Origin: Spisula solida
Taxonomy: Eukaryota > Mollusca > Bivalvia > Venerida > Mactridae
Length of the DNA: 64,000 nucleotides
Reading direction: 5' to 3'
Assembly (NCBI GenBank): GCA_947247005.1
Contig: OX365955.1
Span: 3,420,001 to 3,484,000, forward strand
Under the pieces are notes generated by a model. That model ran no database searches. It was given only the letters and a program-made list of their open reading frames with translations, and was not told the DNA's origin. A program made the translations under genes and the position numbers. Shown here piece by piece: positions 1-12,345 of this stretch. The stretch's first letter is position 1, and every line of letters starts with the position of its first letter.

Positions 1-3000
1 ATTGCAAGTTAAGTCTCGCTCAATTACCATGTGTTTGACAAAAATCGAAAAACACTGCATGTGCTGTTTACTTAATAAAACCAAAAAATGCTCAAACACT
101 GGAAAAAATGTGTGTCATGTAAATAAAGCTGACATGGGTTGGACGAGACACCTGTCAGCCTGATAACAATGAATGTTTGTATTTGAAATCACTGCTGTGT
201 TCGCGACTTGAGCTGCACTGTGCTGCTGGGATCGTTGATAAGATTTGGACTTGCTACCAGTACACACACGCGTGCTTTACTACAACTAACTGGCGTAGGG
301 AATTCAAGAAAATAGGATCATAGGAAGCGCCTTGTGATATTACATATATAGATGATGCAGATGTTTTCGAATATGTATGAGTCTTATAGGACTCTCATAT
401 TCCCAAATAGTCGGGCGTTTCCGTAATTTACGTCTAATGCAATGCTGATCAGATTACTAGTTTAGTGAGGTAATATGGGCTATTATATTATAGCCTAGGT
501 CAAACAAAGTTGTGTAAGGTGCGCTAAATGTATGTTGATCAAAGTTAAGTTGGAAACCATGGCCTCCCGAAAGAGAATCATGACGTCACGTCAAAAGTTG
601 CGACCCACGTGCACAGTCACCATGAAAATTGGTTGAAGTCGATCAACTCAAACATACAAGGCGTGTCCAGAAATGTTTAACCCAATGTGATGGTTCACTG
701 GAGCATTTCTTCTACCATAAAATTACAAGTTTAAACAAAATTCTGATAGCGAATAATTCATCCATGTACCGTAATTAATATGAATAAATACTTAATTAAT
801 AAAGAAAGTATAAATATTCCATTTTAAAGCGTCACTTTGTAGGATTAACGTGCGAACGACGAGTGTGATATTTTACGAGTACGAACAGTACCGAGGCCGA
901 GTCGTGCTGTATTCGTCCTTTAAAGTTCACCACCACAAACCCACTTGAGACTATCAGTAAGTATAAATTCTTTCCAAGGGGTTAATTTGTCACAAAATTG
1001 GAATTCCTCAAGTTTACAGTCGGATTAGACAAGACGCTTAAGGGCTACTGTTACAAAACCTTGGTTAGTTTGCGTCCAGTTGTTGATTGAAAAAAAATCA
1101 AAATTTTAATAAATCAATCAATGAGTTATCAGTACATACAATTTTCATAGATTTTAGTGATAAAGTTATATGCTCTTAAGACAAGTTCTTGTTTATATCA
1201 AAACATCGTAATATTAAAGCGGATGCACGGCCTATCTTGTAAAGTTTTTATGTCTTAACCACAGGTAACTGTATCATTGATTAAGAGTAAACAAAAAATT
1301 CCTATGCATTTATTATTTCATATACATTTATATACATTTCTGCGCACATGATACAGTGTAACCGAGTGGTTTGTATCTTCATTTCTGTATTTCGGGTGAC
1401 CCTGGATCTTTTCGCTTTTTTATTTACTTGGACTCTTTTTGGGAGCTCTTCAATGTCACGTGACTGGAGTCGAACAGCTGATTTTGAGAAGACCGGTTTG
1501 GGTTTCTTGACGTTCTGGTTTGTCAGCATTGAAGGCTGAATTGATGATACTATGATGTTTATGTTGGTTGGTATCAGTTTCATAAGTATTTATTCATGTT
1601 TTCCCGTAACGTTCTGCAGTTGTCAAGTTGTAATTATGCTGTAATATGGTTATTTCTTGTCTGTTTACACGAGGTTCGAATACCGCTCTTTTTCTTGTAA
1701 ACAATGGCGACTTAGCAGGAAACCACCTTAAAACTCTAACTTAACTTTTAATAACTATAACATTGTCAGGGATTAACCTTTATTAATTATATCACAGACC
1801 TTTCTCTATTTAAGCACTGTCTTTTAACTTTACAGGTATTATTGTTGGTTGTGGATTATTGTCACGTGTGATAGTGGAACTTGTGCGGAGTGTTTGATCC
1901 CATAGATCGGTAAGTTGTGTCCCGTGTCATATACCATGTACTGTTTTACCTTGTTTTATATAATCATTGATGTGTAATGTGTATTACCAGTTATTGTTAA
2001 TGTAAGGACTGTAGCCATGCATGTGATGAACTATGAACTTTACTTCCAGGACTGTTGATATAGTTCTTTCTGCAACTTATGTTGTTTTACTATTTGTATA
2101 TTTGCAGGACGCCTGTGTATGTGTGTTAGTACTGTTTGTAGTTTATTCTACATTCTACTCATATCTACTAGAATACTTCAATATTTGGTTGTAACACGAA
2201 TCAGTCAACATTAAACATTGTACCTTAAATTATGTTTGGTTGAGACTACCCCCAGCGTTCAAGTATATACCTTACATTTTTGTACCCACCCCGTAGAACC
2301 GTGGACTACCAACTTGGCTACAACAGTTACTTTGGTCTTAACATTAAGATTTCATTAAGTATGCAGCAATTATAAGTTCTATATTATATTCGGATGTAAA
2401 TAATGCAGAAGAACCTATCACATTGTACGGAACACTCGTTACAGCTGCTTTTTTCATGATAATATAAACAATTTTAAAATCTATGCTCTCCAAAATGGGG
2501 GAAAATAAAAGTTATTATTAAGGAGATATTGGGAACATTTTATTTTTACATTTGTAGCGTTGATAACAAAGTTAGGTTTCTGAAACGATGCTGTTGTAAT
2601 CATCACAGCGGATAATATGTCCGTCTCTGGAAAACACTTCATGATTGTTTAGACAATGTACTACCATCGCTGTCACTTTGGATAGTTTTTTTTATTTTAA
2701 TATCAAAACATGCACAGTGGTTGATTTGTTTGCGCCTATGCATCATTTGATAGGCGTTTATAATGTACGCGACGAAGTACAATGTTCATTCATCACGATC
2801 ATATCAAATTTCTTCATCTTACACTTCCTAGTATGTATGGTAAATTCAAAAGAGTGCCTTTTTAAGGTCCAACTTTTTATTCAAAGTTCCAAAAATACAA
2901 AGATTGGACACTTGGTTGAAAACTGAGATAAAGCAAATTAGCACGCAGCAGATTCTGTTATTTTGTTTAAAACTTTTTGTTTGTAGTCCCTTTTAATGAC

Positions 3001-3621
3001 TAATGTCTGATTTTGAAGAGCTAATACTTCTACAACACGAGGTAACTTGTTTTTGTCTACCTCTTATAGAATTCGTATCTATTCCTTATATATGCATAAC
3101 AGTACATTTTAAACTAAATTTGTTTTCAGCCAAGTCATAATTTTTTGTTATTGTTGTTATTGTTGATTGTTATCTTCTGTTATTACTGTACATATTATGT
3201 AAATGTGTTAATGAGGCTCACAGGGAAGACTGGGTATACCCAACTGTGTTGCCTCTATAAATAAAGTCTTTATTATTATTATTATTATTAATTCAGAAAA
3301 TTATTATTTGAATGAGCCAGCGACAATTCTCAAAAATAACCCTTTACAATTGCGTGGAAACAGTGCCACGGGTGTTTGGCATGTGAATATGACCCCCATG
3401 ATCCCCTCTACAACCCAACGACAAATAACACATCTTTTTCAGATCTCTATATATTCTATATCATATCCACATTTTATATGACCCACGATTGGTTAAATAA
3501 ACATTTCTAATTTGTATTCTTATTCTTCACATGCCCAGCACCTCGTGACCTGTGGTCAGTGACTGTGCTATTACTGTTTGCTCTTCTCTTGTAACGCATA
3601 TGATTTAAACCACAGTCTTAC
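1..3621. other. Next RFX6-like intron, no exon seen
   Basis: I looked on the minus strand for the next exon (completing Trp and continuing LEENY/CEGVC-like) and did not find it. Positions about 304-395 match the interior of the MITE family described at 16726-16946. Positions 3195-3292 look like the 3' end of a retroposed repeat: an AATAAA signal then a TTA run. The first 30 bases resemble the end of a TGACCT-type array element (AAGTCTCGCTCA). The rest has nothing I can support. Confidence 0.45.
3195..3292 (+). repeat. Retroposon 3' tail ending in an ATT microsatellite
   Basis: A GC-richer segment with the short inverted motif GGGTATACCC, then AATAAAGTCTTTATT and a run of TTA triplets. An AATAAAGTCTTTATTATT motif occurs again at 14109-14126. 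This looks like the 3' end of a short retroposed element, but no head was identified. Confidence 0.35.
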
Positions 3622-3805
3622 CATTGTAGGGTCATTGCAGTCTGCTTCTTTTTATCACGCATGATTTGAGCCACCGTCTTCTTAGGTGCTTGGTTACTGT
3701 TGCCATTAACGTCCATGTGGCCTGCTTCACTAAGCATGGCGCGTTCTTCTTCGTCAAAGACGCTTTCATCGTCTGTAAAATTCTGTACATCATCATTGGA
3801 CGGTT
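3622..3805 (-). CDS. rfx6: RFX6-like transcription factor, internal exon just before the DNA-binding domain
   Basis: On the minus strand the sequence reads ATTTCAG, then a 184-nt exon (2 nt, 60 codons, 2 nt), then GTAAGA, so both splice sites are good. The peptide starts PSNDDVQNFTDDESVFDEEE, an acidic stretch, and ends KKTVAQIMRDKKKQTAMTLQ followed by a split TG|G (Trp) codon. As I recall it, human RFX6 has KKT-QI--DKKKQT--TLQWLEENY at the N-terminal edge of its winged-helix domain; RFX4 shares only TLQWLE. The family binds X-box DNA, and vertebrate RFX6 acts in gut and pancreatic endocrine development; the role in this animal is inferred. The next exon, carrying the rest of the DNA-binding domain, was not found in positions 1-3600 and should lie outside the window. 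Family certain to me at about 0.85, RFX6 rather than RFX4 at about 0.75. Confidence 0.82.
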
Positions 3806-4807
3806 CTGAAATTATTTAATACATTTTTTCTTAACCATGAGAGCTTCTCGTTTCTATATATAGCTTGTCTGAACATAATTGTGCCACTATTGTAGAATAC
3901 ACTATTATATCATAGTTACGACACTTTATACTGATGTTAAGTGACAAGGTGTGGCTAAATGCAATGCTAATTGATGGGGTGGTTCTTAATTTTCAAATAT
4001 ATATATTCTTTATTTCGTTTCATTTATGTACATACATATAACATACGACATAAGAAGAACAGATAAAATATACATAACCATTCAGTTATGAATTATAAGA
4101 GACAATTATCAAATCTTAAAATAATCTGATTATCATAAAATCACTATATGACTAGCTTGTACTATGAACTGTCCTATAAACGATGCTATATCATTATTTA
4201 TAAACAATAAACATTAATTTATATACAAAATTAAATATGTATGAGTGCAATTACTTCAGTGCATGATAATAATATCATATACCGAGGTAATTGTACTCTA
4301 CTGTGTCCCATCATCCAATATCTAACGAAAAATTATTAGTCGAATTTTTACAACCGACCTTTTTCCTTTGTAATGTATGTAAGGCAAATATGTCGATACA
4401 ATTGTAAAATTGCCTTCGATTTAGTCCGTCGATATTCCACGTGCATACAAAATGCTATACATCGTAGGCACCCAATTATTATTAAATCTATCTACAGTTT
4501 TAATTTTATTTTTTTAGTCCAGGGGTTGTATTCAATATTGATCTTATTTTATTTGAGAATAATGATAGCTAATCATATCGCCTGTTACTGGACATTAGTT
4601 TAATATGGTGTGATCTGATTGGTTGTTCTTATCCTTAAGTCAAGTAAGATCAATATTGAATACCACCCCAGGCTTTTCAAATACATGTATTGGTTGATCA
4701 GTTCCATTCTACCCTGTTTGAATCTTTTAGCTGCTCAATTTCACATTTTACTGATTATTATTACATTTTGTGGTTGAAATGGCATGAACATGCACTTTGT
4801 AGCTTTT

Positions 4808-4925
4808 CGCGTGCGTGCGTTCGTGCCGTGCGTGCGTTCGTGCCGTGCGTGCCGTGCGTGTCGTGCGTGCGTACGTGCGTACGTGCGTACGTGCGTGCGT
4901 ACGTGCGTACGTGCGTGCGTGCGTT
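4808..4925. repeat. Microsatellite of CGTG and CGTA units
   Basis: About 118 bp of alternating CGTG, CGTA and CGTT tetramers with CCGTG interruptions. It is alternating purine-pyrimidine and CpG-dense in an AT-rich region. Translations of it (Cys-Val-Arg-Ala runs) are not genes. Confidence 0.85.
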
Positions 4926-5639
4926 TGTTCTTTCTGTGCCTGTCGTGATCTGTTACTTCTAGTGACCGTGCTTCTTTTCCTGTCTGGTTTGTTATTACAA
5001 CAATTGTATCATTTACAGCTTCTTTGTCATTTGTGAAAATAGTACATCGGCCTATGTTCTCTTATCTGTAGCGCCCATGATCCGTGATAATCTGCCTGTA
5101 TTTGGTCAGTGAATCAGGACAAATCCACCTTATTGATTGTCTCTTTGTACTATGAATTAAGTTTCGGACTTCTCATGCTTGTAACTTGAGCGGCGGCTGT
5201 GCTTTCTAAAGTTAGAATATCAGACAGAGAAGGCATTATTCAACCAGCCGAGCTTAGAAAACATAAAACATATCAGATATCACAATTACCCGACACAATG
5301 GCCAACACATCACTGAACGAGAAAATGAACTTATGCAACTTATGACCGCTGAAAGTCCAAGTTTTAACTGTCAAAACATCGATATCCCTAGTTTCAGCAC
5401 ACTAAAGACCTACATTCTCACCTCTATGTTTCTACACCAACTATTTTATAAATAAAGAACAGCATGATATCAACAGGAGGTCAAACGCCGGTTGGAACAA
5501 AATAATACAAACTGTCTCTTTTTACAATCCTTACGTGCATGCATACACAGCAGTCATACGGTCGCTGGTATCGGTAAGTTAAATTTAAAATTACTATATT
5601 GTTTTTATATTATTTGCGGAAAATCATACCCTTCTATCT

Positions 5640-6000
5640 ACCGATTTTCTTCCACATGTGGATAATTTGCTATAATTTATATTACTCCATTTCCACACCT
5701 CATTCCTGATGTTGGCTATGGTTATGTTTTCCACATGTGGAGAAGATGTCAGTTGCATGCAACAATTTTGAGTTATGTGCAGCGACCGATTTACCTATTA
5801 CATGTAGTAACCAGTTCCCCCAGACTGTATTCTAACCAGTACAAACTTACCATTCCACCGGGAACCAGCAACTTCTCCACATGTGGAGGAAAATCGAAAT
5901 TGATGTCAAAATTTCATGGAAGGGTATGGTATGGCCTGCCACGACCGGGAATTGAACTCGTTTCACTGGGTCACTAACCACTGGACCACGGACGCGGCAA
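5640..6000 (-). repeat. tRNA-headed SINE with CCACATGTGGAG motif
   Basis: On the minus strand the head at about 6000-5940 has a box A-like GTGGTCCAGTGGTTAG and a box B-like GAGTTCAATTCC, the RNA polymerase III promoter of a tRNA. The body runs leftwards and carries the palindrome CCACATGTGGAG three times. A related fragment sits at about 46590-46730, sharing the segment from AACCAGTAC to GTGGAGGAAAAT. No functional tRNA fold is expected. Confidence 0.55.
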
Positions 6001-7610
6001 ACAAATATGCTCATGATCAAGGAAAATGTGCGATTGATTTCTTTGTTATTTAATATACATATACTCGTTTCTTTGGCGTATTTTGGGCGTTCAATTCGAA
6101 AACACCTATCATTGAATTTAATAATCAATTTATAATTCATAAACCGCAAAAACTGTTACTGACTCAGACCTGATTCATTGGTCAAGCCTTAGAACAGAAT
6201 GTTCAACTCGGAATTCAGTTATCTGTATTTAACGTACGTGTTTGTAAGATCAAAAAATAAAAAAACACAATTTTGAACTTCAGATTCGAGTTTTAAAATT
6301 ATTTTACCGTCTACTGTATAACATATAACCGCAAGAGTGTATCAAGAAATAGTGTTATGCGTTGATGACTTTGAAGATTTTAATGGGGCCTAGCGTCATG
6401 CAGGGTCACTCAGTGGCATTGATTTGAGTGCCTGTCAAGTGCCCGTATTTAAAACAATATGGTCAATCTATTTAGTTACTAGTAGAGTAAATCTTAATTA
6501 ATGTTTAAATTATGATATTGATGTTTAAAATGCAAACAGGGAAATATTATTCACTGTCCATTTTTCGTTGGACCAGGGGCAGTCTGTGTCAAATACTAAA
6601 ACATGGGCTGGCACTACATCAACGAAATAAACTGGCTTCGTGGAGATTGATACAATGAGAAATGAGGTGTCGAGTGTGATTAATATGTATAAGTTGCAAA
6701 GCTTGTTCAAACAATTGACCTTATATAAATTGTTTAAACATGTTTTTGATATCAGCGACAACCTGTTTAAATGATATGGAAATTGGACATTCGAATAAAT
6801 CTACCGGCCAAAATATTGTTAAATGCTTTGCAAATTATCATCATTTAAAATTTTATGACATTTTTATACTCGTATTAAATTTACAATCGTAATGAAAGTA
6901 CGAAAAACTAATGTTGCAATAACACTTTGACACCGCACACACTAAAACAACACTAATATAAATAAACATGTAGGCCTATTTCATTACCTCTAAAACAACA
7001 CTAGTATAAATCAATGACTGAATAATTTATGCAGTCCCAGTATTTTATTACCGCTAAAACAACACGGTCAGACTATAGCGGATTAAATCTGATCATAAAA
7101 TGATTAACCCAGGTGTGGTTGGAATCATAAACCGATTATATGATAAAATGATGCGTCCATGTAATATGATATGTATTATCTAAGGATGACACGCGTATCT
7201 ATGTCACGTGGTATCATGTCATGTGATATTACGTAACTTAGATATTGTAGTATTAATAGATCTAATTATATTGCAGGGTAATTAAAGTTACTTGTTTGTT
7301 TAGTAAATAAGCAATAAAACACCCTCAATCCGAAGCCTACATGTATATCTTATGTTGAAGTTTTCATGTTTTAACGAGTTACTTTCGTTCTAATTACATG
7401 TACTGAAAATAAGAATTAACAACGAATCGGGTACTTGATAAGATCGTGCATTTAATTCAACTGTATCAAAGATCATACTCCCGTATTCTTTGATAGTATC
7501 AAGACAAAAACTTATCTGACGTATCTACATGTCTTCTAATTTAGTATCTAATTTATAAACGTGTGCTTTCTATCTTAAGTCTTTGCATTTCACGTTTTTA
7601 ATCCTCTTGA

Positions 7611-7740
7611 ACAGAACAGAACAGAACAGAACAGAACAGAACAGAACAGAACAGAACAGAACAGAACAGAACAGAACAGAACAGAACAGAACAGAACAGA
7701 ACAGAACAGAACAGAACAGAACAGAACAGAACAGAACAGA
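7611..7740. repeat. Perfect ACAGA pentanucleotide microsatellite, 26 copies
   Basis: 130 bp of ACAGA repeated 26 times without interruption. The period is not a multiple of three but has no stop codon in one frame, so it yields a fake open frame of Asn-Arg-Thr-Glu-Gln repeats. The purity suggests a young, length-variable locus. Confidence 0.97.
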
Positions 7741-8487
7741 AGTATATATGTATCGATCACTTCAGTAAGAAATTCGAATTAAATAAAACTTATCGAACGA
7801 TTATTAGTAGAAGAGGCCACAAATCATCTTATATGCACTTCTTTCTCTACGATGTTGTCTCGCTCAGATTTATATATTTGAACTTGCTTAATGAAGAATA
7901 GCAAGAACCCGCACGAAAACTGGTATAAATTCAGCTTTATTACATAGTATAAATAATCGCTAGAGCATTATTGTTCTTAGACGTGTGAATATAAGCCATC
8001 GATGCTTATTAATATTTAGATAAAGAATTCAAACATGGAATAACACGAAATAACCCACGTTCGTATTTAATTTACGAATTTTAACCAGTCGTAAATCAAA
8101 CGTAAACATCATTTACTTGTGTGTTACGATTAGTACAAATATACGACTTCGTAAATTGTTTCACGACTTCGTAAAGTGTTATACTGACTTGCGGGATTAG
8201 CTACTGTATGTAAAACGCTTGAACTTTCAACCTCGATCGTGCTTGCAGCCTAGGAATAACACAATTACAGACATTTTCTAAATCGATGAATTTTAATATG
8301 TTTATATCCTGACAAAAATTAAAATGTCAGTGTGGTTTAAGTTAAATCTGAAGAACTTTTATACAATTTTTCATTCTTCAGTAAACTTGTGACGTCAATC
8401 AGTTAAGGTGATGAACCAATTAATTCTGATTATTTTAGTGTTTTTATAAACTTTGATTATAACGCTTATTTTATAATGATTTATTTA

Positions 8488-8737
8488 AGGTAGATTGTGA
8501 AACAAGTTTTTCCAACTTGTACTTATCACTCTCGACACCTCATTCCTGATGTTATCCATCGCCATGAGGGTATGAGAGAAGAGAAGCCAGTTTCCCTTTT
8601 ATGCTGAGCGTCTAGCAAGGGGATTTCTGGTACCATTTTTATTTTCCGTTGTTTTGGTATGACATGGCCTAGAATAGAACCCAGGACCTCCCTCACTGGA
8701 AGCGGACGCTCTACCACTATATACTACCGAGGAGGAT
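8488..8737 (-). repeat. tRNA-headed SINE, family F, copy 1
   Basis: About 250 bp shared with 20447-20690 and 42570-42803. On the minus strand the head reads TAGTGGTAGAGCGTCCGCTT near 8715, followed by a degenerate box B. The body contains AAATGGTACCA, GACGCTCAGCATAAA, GAAACTGGCTTCTCTTC, GAATGAGGTGTCGAGAGTG and a tail near AAGTTGGAAAA. It is a retroposed RNA polymerase III element lying in the RFX6-like intron. Confidence 0.75.
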
Positions 8738-11072
8738 TAAAAGGTTTATAGTTGTGTTGGTGTTTATTTCCTGACTGGCAACCCTGATTGTTATTGACAA
8801 CTGACTGTAATTACTAGTACAACAATGAATGTACCATAAAATCGTATATTGTTGACTGTCGGACTCTGCAGTACAGTATGGAATTCATTGATGACTTGTG
8901 TAAACGTATCCCTCCGTCCGTACCTACAGACATATATGCACAGATAACTAGTTAGACTTTCTTTGAACATTGAAGTTAAAAGCCGTCTATGAGCTTAGCT
9001 CTCACTAGGTGGATGGGATTCGGATTCACTGGATAGCTACCCTGCGCCCCATGCAATCGTATAATCTAATTGACATGCCTGTCTGCTAGACACCCGAGTT
9101 AGTAGAGTGCTAAAGCCGACTAGTGATTTAGTGAAAGATCGGGGGTATATGTAAAGTCAGTTGAACGGACGAATGTCACGGAAAGAAGACTTTAAATTCG
9201 TACTATAATTACGTTTACGGAAGATTTAGTTAAAAATTGACAATATTCGAATATATATTAATCGCGCTTTAATTATACTTGTCATTTATAAATATTAATG
9301 GTCATAAAGGAACCGCATTGTTTGAACTTAAAAACCATTTCACACGCTGTTCAGAACTTCTAAAAATATGAATTTAAAATTATCAAAACGTCGGATTGTG
9401 TGACCCATATTTTAATATTGTGTGCTCGCTTATCCACCAAATATCCCTTATATTCTAAAATCAATATCGCGGATACCTGCATGAGAAATTTTGGTCGAAT
9501 TTGACACAAACAATTCTCTTAAAATCAATATGGCCGATAAGATAATATTAAATGATTAAAAGCAAGATCAATGTTACACATTGTTAGAAAACATTGCCAG
9601 CATATGATATTACTTTTCAAGTTTTCATAGATTGTGAATGTCGAACAGTTAAACCGGGGGAAGGCTCAACATTGTTGGTAATTTTAATACTTAGGGTGTT
9701 AAGTTTGCACACCAAATCACCGGAAGTTTGCATCCCTTTGAGAACTGGTGCATTATACAGGACTTGTTTCATCAAATACACAGAAATCTTAATTGAAGAC
9801 CACCTCTATAACAAGGCACATTTTAATTAAGATTCAATAAGACCATACATGTCATGTTTCGCAGACTCCTTTGCGTGAGATAGGTGATGGAAATACAGGA
9901 GATTTCGTTAAAATTTCTCAAACATTAAACTTAAATTAACACATTTCACTTATTTGACTTTTATGACAATACCATGAATGCTTTCTGAAGTAATTTAAAC
10001 TGATCATTTATTTGTGATCATTTTCAGGATATAAAAAAGTCAAGTTCCAGTATGTCTAAGAAATGTATGATATTTGATCAATTTGCCTCCGATCATGCGT
10101 GAGTAGAGTCTCAAATACGTGTGACAGGAGGTCTGGCATGTATGCAAGTGTCAACTGAATTATCATAATATGTCAAGCGATTAGTAGGAACTTGTATGAC
10201 GAAACAATGTCGGTATTTCTTATAAAATATAAATAAGATCAACGTATACAGACAATTCGAAGCCGTACAGAAACGCCTAGCTCGCGCCACCCATGCCAGA
10301 GACGGCATAAACATGCCCGGATTCCCGCATAATGCGTGTTTAGACTCGGCTCACGTATGCTCGCACGCAAATTGATCAAATCGCACGCATTTCTTGGACA
10401 TACTGGGGCCTGACATTTGTTGTTAAAATGATAAAAATGATCTCCACTATTAGTTTAATTTTCTTAATGCATGGTATTGTCGTACCAATGAAATAAATGA
10501 AAACTACATAAATTATACAATTCATTGATGCTAGTGAAAATATTGAGCAAGGAAAGTCGCCCTTAATTTATTGACAAGCACAAAACGCACCACCCGTATC
10601 CCACTCAAAGAATATTTTAAGTAAGCCTTTATACACGTAGTTTATACCGTCCTTCTTGAAATGTCGGTCAGCATCTCCTCAGCAAATTGACTTCAACATG
10701 TTAAGTACATAAGTAAATAATGTTAAACATAAGTGATTAAATGCACAAATCTATGCAAATGTGCACGGCAAGTTGTCGAAAACACATCTTTAAGTTACTG
10801 AGTTAACAATAAAATTGCTAAACGCTCGCAATTATATTTGCAGACCATTGAAAGGCATACCTCTATCATTATATGTCAATATGTATAATTAAACAACTCT
10901 ATCATATGATATATACATTATTTCGGTAAATATTGTCATTGATTTAACCAGTAATGGCTGCCACTTACAGTTCAACAGACAAGTAGCTTACTTAAATACA
11001 ACTCCCTCAAGTGTTTGTCTTCCTAAATGTTGGAATGAGCAAACTCCTTACCGATGTAATCATATTTGAAAT

Positions 11073-11315
11073 CAGGCCCCGATTTCCCGAAGCATCTCAA
11101 GTAGAATTCTCAACTCAAATTGAGATTTTCCTCAAATCAGAGTCAGACCTGATTTTTGAGCTCTTTAAATTTTACTGTATTTAAACTCAAAATGATGCTA
11201 ATGTGTTGTGATGCCAATTTTGAGCCAAGCCTATCATGGAAATTACCTCAAAGACTCGGGGCAATATTTGAGATGAAATTTAGCGCAAGTTGAGATGCTC
11301 TGGGTGATCGGGCCT
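11073..11315. mobile_element. MITE, 243 bp, TIRs starting CAGGCCC
   Basis: The left end is CAGGCCCCGATTTCCCGAAG and the right end reads CAGGCCCGATCACCCAGAGC on the other strand, both continuing to CATCTCAA. The interior is rich in CTCAAA/TTGAG motifs and has no open frame. Non-autonomous DNA transposon; superfamily not determined and no clear target duplication. Confidence 0.65.
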
Positions 11316-12230
11316 GTTATTAAACTAATGTTAGTATGTGTAATTAACGTAAAGGTGTTTATTTATTATAATGTCAACCCTGTAATTACCAGCCAATATG
11401 ATTTATGAGGAGTGTTCATTCTCAGCGATTTCAGACACCAAGGTCCAAAACATAAATATTGTTAGTTTTGTCAAGAAATAAATGAAATTAAGATTTGGAC
11501 TAGGGCGCAATCGAGGTAATATTATGAAGTTGACTTTGACAAGGTGCGTTAAACGGCATCCCCCTCCAGTGTGCAAGTTCCTAAATAAAGTTGTTGAGTA
11601 TTTAGGGGTCATACTAATTAGTTGGCCCTTTTTACGCAACGTGGCTTATGTGAAAATGTGAGTTTGTTTGCTTAGGATAAACAGAATCCGCATCAATGAT
11701 CAATATGAGGCGTTAGCAGCTGCAACTCGACACGTGCCAGCCATACTAAACACGCTGACGAATGGTAAAAACCATATATCGCTGTCGTCATAATGTCCGT
11801 ATGTTCTTAAGCTTCAATTTAGTTATGCAAAAACCTTGTAAACTCAGTATAAAAAACTAAATGCATACACTGACCAAAACTGGGGTTTACGATTGTCATT
11901 TTACATTGAGCCAAAGACCTAAATATCTTTGATTGAGCTAAAGAACAGTTTTATTTGGTGTTTTGTGACCTACAAACAGTTTATTCTCCAAAGTTTAGAC
12001 ATTTGGTCCATGGATCACATACATGCATATTCAATTGCTGCAAATATAGCATATAAAGATATAAGTACAGGGTGTTTCATAATATCTGTCCATTCTACAA
12101 CCGAATACCATGAGAAAATACTTGATATCATATGACATTTTCATACCCCAAATGTACATACTACAAATGGTACTGTATTGTGCGAGTATAAGTACTAGTT
12201 ATTTGTGATGATTTATGACGAAAAGATAAT

Positions 12231-12345
12231 ATTAAGTCAGACAGGGAAGGCAGCACTCAGCTTAACCAGTCGAGCACAGAAGACATAAAAAACATACTAG
12301 GTACAATGCCCAACTGAACAAGTAAATGATTCGCCCAAGTCCAAG
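12231..12345 (+). repeat. Short interspersed repeat A, partial copy
   Basis: Starts ATATTAAGTCAGACAGGGAA and continues GGCAGCACTCAGCTTAACCA and a stretch containing AATGCCCAACTGAAC. The same order occurs at 16100-16400, 23160-23215, 53041-53209 and 58940 onward. It has no tRNA boxes that I can see, so its class is unknown. Confidence 0.65.

Noticed and set aside
4690..5036. Cys/Val/Arg-rich frames
   Set aside because: Translation of the CGTG/CGTA microsatellite.
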